A stretch of DNA of 64,000 nt, taken from contig NC_081414.1 of the NCBI RefSeq assembly GCF_030272615.1, positions 341,486,717-341,550,716 on the forward strand, written 5' to 3'. This DNA is from Cryptomeria japonica. Lineage: Eukaryota > Streptophyta > Pinopsida > Cupressales > Cupressaceae. The position numbers were made by a program, and so were the translations under genes. The notes under the pieces were generated by a model. The model was not told the DNA's origin, ran no database searches, and worked only from the letters and a program-made list of their open reading frames with translations. Each line of letters opens with the position of its first letter. The first letter of the stretch is position 1. Below, piece after piece: positions 55,754 through 64,000 of this stretch.

Positions 55754-56197
55754 GACAAAGCATTTCAATTGTTGAAACAAGAAGTAGCCACAAAACCTAT
55801 CCTTCTCCTACCTACGTTTGATAAGCTATTCACTTTGGAGTGTGATGCAAATGGAATTGCAGTAGGTGTGTTGAGTCAAGAGGGAAGACCTGTGGCATTT
55901 TTTAGTGAGAAGCTTAATGAAGCAAAGAAGAAGTACTCAGCCTATGACCTAGAGTTGTATGAATTAGTGCAATCACTAAAAAAATGGAGGCATTACCTAC
56001 TCCCAAAGGAATTTGTGGTGTTCACAGACAACCAGGCATTGAGTTACATCAACACTCAAGAGAAACTAAGCAATAGACATCTGAAATGGATGGATTACCT
56101 CCAAACCTTCACCTTCACCATCAAGCATAAGAAGGGGCAACTTATGGTAGATGCCTTAAGTAGGAAGTTGTTGATAGTTCAAGAGTTACAGTTGTAG
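55754..56197 (+). pseudogene. G2 RNase H
   Basis: Open from 55751 to the TAG at 56195. LECDANGIAVGVLSQEGRPVAFFSEKLN (first Asp), YDLELYELVQSLKKWRHYL (Glu), VFTDNQALSYI (second Asp) and LMVDALSR (final Asp) are all present, so this domain alone looks catalytically complete. Confidence 0.9.
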
Positions 56198-57298
56198 AGC
56201 ATAGGCATAGAAGGTTTCAAGGACCTCTATGAAGGAGATGAAGACTTCTCATCAGCTTACAAGGTTTGCAAAGAGTTTGAGAACCATTTCCATGGTGAGT
56301 ATATAGATTACACTCTCCAAAATGGTCTCTTGTTCAAGGGTAACCAGTTGTGTGTACCTAGAGGATCCATGAGGGAGAACCTCATCCAAGAAAGACATAA
56401 TGGCAGTTTAAGTGGACACTTGGGAGTCAACAAAACCTTGGATTTAGTACAGAGGTACTACTATTGGCCAAAGTTGTCAAGAGATGTAAAGAAGTATGTA
56501 GAGCAATGTGGAGTGTGTCAAAGAGAAAAGGGAGGATCAAGCAATGCTGGTATTTATCAACCATTACCAGTTCCTAACAGACCTTGGGAATGTATAAGCA
56601 TGGAATTTGTAGTAGGACTTCCCAAGACTAAAATAGGTATGGATAGCATCTATGTAGTAGTAGATAGATTTTCCAAGATGAGTCATTTTATACCATGCAA
56701 GACTACACATGATGCTAGCTATGTTGCACATCTCTTCTTCAAAGAGATTGTTAGGATTCATGGACTCCCTTTAAACATTATTTCAGACAGGGACAGCAAG
56801 TTCATTGGTCATTTTTGGCAAACATTATGGAGGAGACTAGGAACTAACTTGTCATTTAACTCAGCTTACCATCCACAAATAGATGGTCAAACTGAAGTCA
56901 TCAATAGAGTGTTAGGCAATTTGTTGAGGTGTCTAACTAAGGAGTATGGTCAAACATGGGACCTTATCATTCCTCAAGTAGAGTATGCATATAATGACAG
57001 TGTGAACGAGACCACTAGTAAAAGTCCTTTTGAGGTTGTGTATGGTAGACATCCAAGGGGAGTATGTGAGTTGAGAGATCTCAGTAGTTTGGAAATGAAG
57101 AGTGGGCAAGCAGAAGAATTCACCCAAACCATCAAGAAAGTTCAAGAGAAAGTTAAGAAGGCCATCCTTGAATCCATACAAAAACTGAAAGCTAAAGTTG
57201 ATGAGAAAAGGAGAGAAGTTCAGTTCAAGGTGGGTGACTATGTGATGGTACATTTGAGCAAAGCTAGGATGTAAAGTGGTAAGCCTACCAAACTGTAG
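56198..57298 (+). pseudogene. G2 integrase
   Basis: The 56330-57274 frame has the zinc finger H...H...CGVCQREKGG, then the core: WECISMEFVVGLPKT (family usually has MDF; first Asp is Glu here), IISDRDSKFIGHFW (second Asp), YHPQIDGQTEVINR (Glu). After the core comes GDYVMVHLSKARM, a TAA at 57272, and TAG at 57296. The integrase would insert cDNA. The first-Asp change and stops suggest it is inactive. Confidence 0.9.
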
Positions 57299-57699
57299 AT
57301 GAAGAGAATCGGACCTTGTCAAATTCTAGCAAAATATGGTGAGAATGCCTATAAGGTTGATTTACCTTCAAACTTAGCCATTTCACCAGTCTTTAATGTT
57401 GCTGATCTAGTAATGTACAAGGGAGAGATAGCAGGGCAGACTGCAAACCAAGCTAAGGTATTACAAGACTTGGATGTAAATACCTTACCTCAAGTGAAGA
57501 AGCCTAAAGCAGAGGAGATCTTTGAATCAAGGGTGAAGAAGTCTACTAGACACCAGGTCTACATGGAGCACTTAGTGAAATGGGCAGGTCAACTAGTATC
57601 TGAAGCTACATGTGTGGAGGAGTGCAGGTTCAAGCCACTTGGAATAGACCCGGCTCTCATCTCTTCTTCTTTTTCTTAGTTGTGTGCAGAGGAGGAGTA
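57299..57699 (+). pseudogene. G2 integrase C-terminal tail with chromodomain-like end
   Basis: The same frame continues open to 57679: RIGPCQILAKYGENAYKVDLP is the GPY/F-type module; HQVYMEHLVKWAGQLVSEATCVEE resembles the end of a chromodomain (YLVKW.G......TWE), with the aromatic cage only partly kept. Such tails direct chromoviruses to heterochromatin in known families; whether this one binds methylated histone is unknown. A polypurine GCAGAGGAGGAGTA lies at 57685-57698 before the LTR. Confidence 0.8.
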
Positions 57700-59311
57700 T
57701 GGTGTAGGAGTACCCTTCTAGACTCTTTCTCTTTCTTTTTCTTGTTGGTTTTATGCTTCTTTAGAAGTCATTGTACATAAAATAATGAGCCATGTGCTCA
57801 TAGGTCCTAGGTAGTGTCCTAGAGGAGATCTTAGGGGTCATAAGTCAAGATTGTGATTTTCTTGAAAATGGAGTGTATGTGTGTCCTGGAGGTGTTTAGG
57901 GTTCCTTCATATCATGGTGGTGTCCTTAGGTTGGCCCATTGTGGGTCTAGGAGTCATGAAGAGCAACATTGGGAAAGTTGCTCAAAAGTTGCATGACAAC
58001 TTTTAAAAGTTGTCAAGCAACTTTTAAAAGTTGTCAAGCAACTTTTCCACCATGATGTTCAAAATCCTTAGGTTGGTGTGGACAACCCTAAATGTGGCAC
58101 ACCAAATGAGGTATGGGTAGTATAATATGTTACAAACCCTAAGTGAAAAGGTTGGATGTCAGAAATTGTACGACCCAAGCAAGAAGAGCTTGACTGTGCC
58201 TATTTTTGAGTTACCAGTCAGTTTGAATGAAGTTACTGAGCAAACTAATAGATTGATTTCTGAGAAAACCTATTTGGAATGTCTTCTTTGGTGTATGTAT
58301 CTTTATTTTGAGTGTTTATATTAGCTTTTTTTTTACCAATTGAGTGTGTTTGTAAATAATTTGTAAGTTGCAGTCTTATTGTCCAGTTTTGGACTGGTTT
58401 GAGTAAATGAAGTCTTAAATCCATTCCCCATTGTGGAACCACTATGAAACCATGGGGAATGGAAGTGAAGACCATGTAATATAGTCCCAAGAAAGAAAGG
58501 CCCTTGAAAATGCAAGGAAGCCAATTAGAGACCCATTCCTAGGTGAGACTGGATAGTGCCCAGTTAGGAATGGTTGCAGTTGTAGAGGTCATGGAGAGCA
58601 AGGTTGAACATAGGAGTGTGCACCCTTTAGAGGAGGTGTAAAGGGGTGTGTGAAGCACCACTGGTGTGAAGGAGAAGTCTCCACCAATCCAGACAAGGCA
58701 ACTAAAACACAAAACATTCACTGTGACCCAGGTAGACCCTAAAAACCCTCACAAAACCCTTAAAAACCTCAAAATTTGCCCAAGGCTCTATGCGGCCACT
58801 TGGATGCCCAAAACCAAAGAAATCCTTGAGCCCTTGCCAAATTATTGTTAGTCCATTTTGGGATTTTGGGTTGTTTGAGCATCGTTTGTGAGAGGGAGCC
58901 CTAAAAGACTGGTTAGGAGGCCTAATTGGTCCTAATCCTTGTAACCCTATTTTGTAGGTAAAACACAAAATGGTGAAATTGGTAAGGGGTTAGAATCTTG
59001 AAACCTCTTGAGGGCTCATGAATGGGTTGATAGACCATGAAATAGACTTGAAACAACCTTTCTAAGACCTTGGAAGATATGGAACAAGCCTAGCCCTTAT
59101 TAGCCCTAGTAAGGGGTTCTGAGTCTCATGAGTAGGTGAGACCTTAGGAGCAGCATAGAAACTCATTGGTGGGTGGATTGGGCAAGGTCAGGGGATTTCC
59201 CAAGCAAAGGAAGTCTTAGAGACCCTAGGGTGTGAGGAGAACACTAGGTGATCCAAGGGAAGGATCCAAGAGCATAGACTAGGCTAGTCTATCCCAAGCA
59301 CCAACCCATCA
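57700..59311 (+). repeat. G2 3' LTR (1612 bp)
   Basis: Starts TGGTGTAGGAGTACCC and ends CCAACCCATCA, followed by TAGGT. A tandem CAACTTTTAAAAGTTGTCAAG unit occurs twice near 57990-58035. Confidence 0.94.
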
Positions 59312-59441
59312 TAGGTATAGTATACTTATGTTCTATATGATCCCAATATTGAATACCAAGACTCTTAATGTAAATATTCATTCTGTCACTCCATATTCTA
59401 TAGTTATCTTTGTTAAAATTTGGACCTTCTTTCTTCATCAT
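59312..59441 (-). pseudogene. C2 gag N terminus
   Basis: Double ATG at 59441-59436 on the minus strand, about 58 bases from the primer-binding site as in C3, followed by KKEGPNFNKDNYRIW and an IYIKSLGIQYW segment. It ends at the G2 target duplication. Confidence 0.82.
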
Positions 59442-59498
59442 GATCTACAAGATCTTTTCCTCAAGATGTTAGGCTTTTAGATTAAGAGGACCTAGATA

Positions 59499-59510
59499 GC
59501 TCTGATACCA
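59499..59510 (-). other. C2 primer-binding site
   Basis: Minus TGGTATCAGAGC, two bases past the C2 5' LTR. Confidence 0.92.
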
Positions 59511-59512
59511 AT

Positions 59513-60934
59513 TGCTGGTATGATAAAATAATTAAGTATAGGGTAGAATACTAAGAGGGGGGGTGAATAAGTATATTGAAAAACTAATACAAAGTTTCCA
59601 AGATCAAACTCAATCAAACAAAGTAAGCATATTTCAGTAAAGATCAATATTCTTAGGAATACTTGACATTAACCAGTTTAACTATTATGACAACTTTTAA
59701 CAGTAAACACCTTCAATCTTGTAAACATTAGCAATGCTTAATATTAACTCAACATATTCATCTCTCAATGCTTCTACTTAACATGCTTTATCAGAAGTTA
59801 AACAAATCAACAAATAAGATCACATCCACAAAAGCATTCACCACTTGACACAAATGTTTATACTTGGAAAACCCAAATAGGTAAAAACCACGGTGAGATG
59901 GAACTTATGAGGATAGCTATCTGAACTCTTTCAAAATTCACCCTGTCAGGAGCCAAAGCCTGTTAGAGATTTACAATAAGTCCTGTTAAGAACTAATTCC
60001 GGTTAGGAATCACTCGGTTAAGGGATTTACAAATATGCCTTGTTAGAAGCACAATACCCTATTAGGAGTAACCTCACTGGAGGAATTAAGAATCCAAGCT
60101 AATGGACAACCTTGTTAGAGGATTTAATGTGTAACCAAGCTTATTAGAGCTTACCTGGTTAAGGGATTTTACTTCTATTGTAATTGCTAGAAAACAATAG
60201 GTTTTCTTGATTTGTCTGAGTAGCACTACGTTTGCTTGATCAGATCCTTCTAAGCTTCAATCTGCCTTCACTCAAAGTGCACATCCATTCACTAGTTGGG
60301 CAACCACACACTCAACAAGTTTTCTACCAATCTTTACAACTACCTTTACAAACAACTTCATCGACCTTAAATACAAATCAATTAGGTTGGTAATACAACA
60401 AAAACCTAAATCTCATCATTAAGATTACAAACAAGTTGGTTCAATCTTGACTATTAGAAATCATGATAATCTCTTCACATTCAAGACAATTCCAACCGCT
60501 CCATGATCACTACTCCATTTGACTTTGTAACTCATCACATGTTGTGCATTAAATGAAATCCTCTTTTCTCCTTCCATAGACAATAAGGAAACATGTCAAA
60601 CCAATTTGAATTTATCCTCATACAATGATCACACATGTCTCCATCGTTACCACTCATTAGATAATAAACAGACAAACTTGATCATTTAGGGTTTAACAGT
60701 TGATAAGGTTTACCGGTTACATTACATAGAAAGGTTTGACCCTTTACACTAGTTCACCGGTTCAACTCACAAACTTTACATATCGGTTACAACATCTTCT
60801 ACAACTCTCTTCTTATTGGTTACTAGACAAAATAAAAAATAACAATATCAACAATAACATGAATACCTTTTACCAGTTCAATTGACATCAATGACAACAT
60901 ATCATTTATGCAATCTCTATGCAAAATGCCAACA
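59513..60934 (-). repeat. C2 5' LTR (1422 bp)
   Basis: Plus TGCTGGTATG ... ATGCCAACA. It aligns with 33347-34064 plus 41373-42095, and the right edge has the AAATC duplication. Confidence 0.93.
59548..59574 (-). other. LTR hairpin motif, copy 10 (ATACTAA / TAAGTAT), C2 5' LTR
   Basis: Partner of copy 5; one stem pair no longer matches (A opposite A), showing ordinary decay. Confidence 0.75.
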
Positions 60935-60939
60935 AAATC

Positions 60940-62167
60940 AACAACACAACATGAACACACATAACACCAAGATTTTTGACATGGAAAATATGGTCAAGGG
61001 AAAACCCATGGTGGGAACCTACCCACAATATGATGATACACTATTATAAGTATATGAAATATTACAATGGGGAATGCACATGCATTCAAGCACACTACCT
61101 AGAACTCACTGCTCAGAAACAACAAAGGGCAACAACCTTGGGAAGACTCACTATCTTACAAACACATTTGGATTACATCTAGAAGATCATGAACTAAGAA
61201 AATAGCATCTCCTCATGCTTGATTATAGTTCTAGTTAAGCACATACAATTTTCTCTTCCCACACTTTTGCTTTGCCTCCAAAAGATCAATATATTATTCA
61301 CAAAAATAATCATCCACAACACAACACACACAATTACAAGGATATTACATTTATTTATACATGAAATCAACCTTGGATCAATGTCATCAAGGTCGGCTCA
61401 ACATATATCACCTAATTACAAAAATATGACCACGGATGCTACAATATCACATGTGGACCAAAACAATATCGGCTAAGACATAGCATGGACCTAAATCACC
61501 ACCTCGAATATGAAACACCTCCAAGAATTATATCTCAAACATCCCCAACATGCTAAAAGCATCATGTTGACCAAGAACATGAAGAATATAACCGGACTAA
61601 AGAAAATCATCAATAACATGCTCACCGATCAATATGAACCACCAACATGAATAACACACACTCTAGAAACATCCACAAGAATCATGAATTACCACAACAA
61701 CATTCGCACCAACTCAAATTGCTAGAATCATCATTATCATCATACCAAACTTCAAGAACATTAACTGAGCTGACTATCAACTTGAAAAAATCACTTGCGG
61801 AGCTCCAAATCATGAACCACTTGAATTGAGGACACAACCCAATATCCCAAACATAATTTTAAATCTGTAAATCAAGATATTACAATGCGAAGAAATGCAT
61901 ATCAAAATATTGGACACTAGCAATACCGAACAATAGAAAAATTGGCCATGTAACATAGATACACATAACTCACTCAAATCTTCATGCAGACCTCTGAAAA
62001 TCATACTGAATCAACTAGAGATATCACTCTACACTTTAATTTCCAAACACTGATCATCAATATACAACATAAACCAACTAAATGAACTTCACTACAACAC
62101 ATTTCTCAAATACACAAAGATATCTCATAAGAACACATTTGTAGCATACCAACAAGAATATCCAACA
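60940..62167 (-). repeat. C1 5' LTR, main part
   Basis: Continues the LTR begun at 33242-33346 and matches 19800-21074. It ends ATCCAACA at 62167. The TATA-like TATTTATA on plus at 61352 matches that at 20233. Confidence 0.92.
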
Positions 62168-62862
62168 ATATCTTGGTTGTGAATTTATTTAGTTATTTAT
62201 ACCTAGCCTTCTTGTTTCTTGATTGGGGACTTGTGTCTATCTCTTAGCTATGAGTTCCACATGGTTGGGTGGCATTTCTTTTTAACCCATTGAGAATATA
62301 TTTTAGTGGACTTGTTCATGTGTGGTTGGATAGATCTTTACCTTGTATTTTTTCAGTATCTTTATATTTCAGTTGTGAGATGATTTACCATTATATTGTC
62401 ATTTGTAATATATCTTCCTAAAATGATGTCAAAGATTATGTAACTATTTATTTGTATAGGTAACTATAAAAGATATTTTAAATTATTCCAAGTGGAAAGT
62501 ATGATAAGGGGCTATGGGAGAGATAGGTGCAGAGGTAGAAAAATTCTTAGATTATGATACTAGGACAGGTTGTCTAGTGAAAAAGAGGGCTTCCTCCAAT
62601 CGGAGGCAACTTCTGCAACATGATTTATTTGTATCAATGGATGTATTGAAACTAAATGTAATTATATGAAATACATTTTTGTCATTATTTCTTAATGAAT
62701 ATTATCATCAGAATCTTTCCTTTTGTCTTTTAAAATGAAGTTAGTGTATATCTTTATGTGATGAGTTATGTAGTTAACATATGATAGTGAGTGTTGTTAG
62801 TAGCAATGTTAGGGAACCCTTAGAGTTCTATTATGTGATGTTGAAGAGGGGAAAAAAAAAAA
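62168..62862. other. Right flank of C1, unassigned
   Basis: About 700 bp between C1 and the reverse gypsy LTR. Composition is mixed, less repetitive than the surroundings. Apart from the small frame at 62514 I recognise nothing. A poly(A) run of 12 bases (62853-62864) lies at its right edge. Confidence 0.5.
62514..62669 (+). CDS. Small open frame of unknown origin (51 codons), possible exon remnant
   Basis: ATG 62514 to TGA 62667. The peptide (MGEIGAEVEKFLDYDTRTG at its start, then basic KKRASSNRRQLLQ) has a balanced, protein-like composition unlike the AT-biased frames around it. Upstream, TTGTATAG at about 62453 could be a splice acceptor. I do not recognise the family, and a chance frame of this length is quite possible. 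It is the only candidate for host coding sequence that I see. Confidence 0.2.
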   Translation: MGEIGAEVEKFLDYDTRTGCLVKKRASSNRRQLLQHDLFVSMDVLKLNVII

Positions 62863-64000
62863 AGCAAGATTAAATGGTTATATTTAAATAAATCATTCAA
62901 AACATAAAACAAAACCATTTACGCCTTGCTTTTTTTACCTTCTCCTTCAGATTGGGCTTGATGAAGTGAAGATGTGCCCTTGTGCTCCACTTGTTTGGAT
63001 TTTCCCTTCTTTATTGGTATGGATTTCTCACCAAGATCCACAACAAAGATAAAAGGGATGAATTGATAGGTGCCTAAGTGATGGATATGGACTCTAAATG
63101 GATAATTGACTATAATGGTGATGTTCTTGATAGATTGCTAAAGCTAAAATGATAGAATAAGATTACTTGACTTGGAGACGGAAAATGAAGAGGAGGAGAC
63201 CCCAGTTTATAGATTTGAAAGAGGATGAATGGACAGTCAAGATTGAATGGAAATGGAGGGTTGAGATTGAAGAAGAGGGAGCACATGGATTACGAGTACA
63301 TGAGGTGACAAGTGTGGAGACCAAGATATTTTACATAAAGGCATTTTTTGTCTCCACACTCCACAATGTACATGGGGAAGATATCCCCAAGTACATTGGG
63401 AGAATAAAAAAGGAATTAAAAATTCCTTGTGGGATGGATGAGGAATTAAAAATTCCTAAATAATGAAATGCATGGGGAAAGGGAATGAGAAACGGAATTT
63501 AAAATTCCTTTGGAAGGTGAGAGGCATGGGGGAGTGTGATATTTTTTAAAATCCTTGAAATGAACCAATTGGGTGCATTTAAGGTGGAAGGTGAGGAGGG
63601 GACAAGTGGATTTAGCCATAAATGGCTATGAGTTGACTTGGTTGCTAATAATGGAGATTAACGAGAAGCAAATAATTAAAAAGGTGATTAGGTGAGATAA
63701 TGAGAAATTAGGGGACAAGTGAGATTTGTAGGAGGATTTGACAAGAGCAAAGAGAATGAGTAGCAGAATTTAAAATTGAAGAATAATGTTAATCAAGATT
63801 ATGAGGGATTTTAGAATAATTAATTAAGGTAATGGAGGATTTAGAAAAAGTGATTTGTAGGAATCATTTGATTTAGCTAATTAATTTAGATTAATTAACT
63901 AAGGGGGTTTTACAAGAAATAGATAATTAGATAAACTTAGAAGAATAGGTAATAATTGATTTATAAATTATTTGGACTATAGTGACATGATTAATTAAAT
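62863..64000 (-). repeat. LTR of the G1 gypsy family, reverse orientation, cut by the window end
   Basis: The reverse complement aligns with 4080-5260: TTTAGCCATAAATGGCTA (63612-63629) against 4463-4480, GGAATT palindromes (63411-63510), the TATA box (TTTATA, 63206) and the CAAGTGGAGCA..GGGCACAT block near 62970. No primer-binding site is seen next to its inner end at about 62863, so it is a 3' LTR, a solo LTR or a truncated copy. The frame 63167-63463 lies within it and is not a gene. Confidence 0.8.

Larger units (their letters stand above)
51458..59311 (+). mobile_element. Element G2: 7.9-kb chromovirus-like Ty3/gypsy retrotransposon nested in C2 gag
   Basis: 5' LTR 51458-53056, primer-binding site 53060, gag, protease, reverse transcriptase, RNase H, integrase, chromodomain-like tail, 3' LTR 57700-59311. 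Perfect TAGGT duplications flank it (51453-51457 and 59312-59316). The coding part has one frame change and ten in-frame stops in the two frames, eight of them TAG. The order (integrase after RNase H) is that of Ty3/gypsy. It is the least rearranged element in the window. Confidence 0.95.
33347..60934 (-). mobile_element. Element C2: Sirevirus-type copia retrotransposon nested in the C1 5' LTR
   Basis: It starts TGATGGTATGATG and ends ATGCCAACA on plus, flanked by perfect AAATC duplications (33342-33346 and 60935-60939). The 3' LTR is 33347-34064 plus 41373-42095 (split by C3); the 5' LTR is 59513-60934. Pol lies at 42425-45400. Gag is split by C4 and G2: 45731-45400, 51457-50921 and 59441-59312. 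Removing C3, C4 and G2 leaves about 7.2 kb. Pol is broken by many stops and shifts. Confidence 0.92.
17268..62167 (-). mobile_element. Element C1: Sirevirus-type copia retrotransposon spanning 44.9 kb because of nested insertions
   Basis: The 3' LTR is 17268-17279 plus 19726-21074, split by T1. The 5' LTR is 33242-33346 plus 60940-62167, split by C2. Both LTRs end at ATCCAACA in plus orientation and begin TGAAAATA(T/G)GG. Between them, read right to left on the minus strand, come gag (33183-32616 and 26019-25641), protease, GAG-pre-integrase, integrase, reverse transcriptase and RNase H (to 21378). Subtracting T1, S1, X1 and C2 with their duplications leaves about 7.2 kb. TATCT occurs at 17261-17265 and 62169-62173, one or two bases off the LTR ends, a possible eroded target duplication. 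It is the oldest layer of the stack. Confidence 0.9.

Noticed and set aside
17268-62167. An intact, autonomous retrotransposon in the stack
   Set aside because: C3 and G2 are structurally complete but carry multiple stops and altered integrase residues; C1, C2 and C4 are more damaged.
63167-63463. A 98-codon charged frame near the right end
   Set aside because: It falls inside a reverse-oriented LTR that matches 4546-4902, where the corresponding frame is also only a shadow.

Overview
This window looks like intergenic DNA from a large, transposon-saturated plant nuclear genome. The nested Ty1/copia, Ty3/gypsy and LINE elements, with almost no other coding sequence, would fit a gymnosperm, but that is an inference because no host gene is seen to fix the species. 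I found no intact host gene, tRNA, rRNA or CRISPR array. Nearly every long open frame is a decayed retrotransposon piece. Short names used below: A (left copia), G1 (left gypsy), D1 (inverted-repeat DNA element), C1 to C4 (copia elements), T1 (short non-autonomous LTR element), S1 (solo LTR), X1 (unclassified insertion), L1 (LINE), G2 (chromovirus-like gypsy).

Left part, 1-17267. A is the 3' end of a Sirevirus-type copia element: an extra 3' reading frame, a cluster of polypurine tracts and an 821-bp LTR ending at 3827. It abuts G1, a Ty3/gypsy element with a long LTR, primer-binding site at 5281, a long leader and gag-protease remnants to about 10.7 kb. G1 is broken at 8436 by a copia LTR fragment and lacks reverse transcriptase. 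A purine-rich GA tract follows. D1 (11143-15580) has terminal inverted repeats and carries a 2.8-kb array of short, mutually complementary repeats.

Middle and right, 17268-62167. This is one Russian-doll stack. The outer element C1 (minus strand) has its 3' LTR at the left and its 5' LTR at the right. Into it went T1 (17280-19720), S1 (24060-25115), X1 (26020-32615, itself holding L1) and C2 (33347-60934). C2 in turn holds C3 (34065-41367), C4 (45732-50920, plus strand) and G2 (51458-59311, plus strand). Most insertions are bounded by 5-bp target duplications: ATGGC/ATGGT, GACAC, AATTC, AAATC, TACAT and TAGGT. Removing the insertions leaves about 7.2 kb for C1 and about 7.2 kb for C2, matching the 7.3 kb of the single-piece element C3, which independently supports the reconstruction.

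Right end, 62168-64000. A short unassigned stretch holds a 51-codon frame of unknown origin. It is followed by a minus-strand LTR of the same family as the G1 LTR, so the window is flanked by inverted copies of one gypsy LTR.

The most unusual signals are a G-rich motif near the end of every Sirevirus-type LTR, whose flanking stem changes sequence between families while staying self-complementary, and the palindromic array in D1. All retrotransposon genes here are interrupted by stops, frameshifts, deletions or lost catalytic residues; no element looks autonomous.
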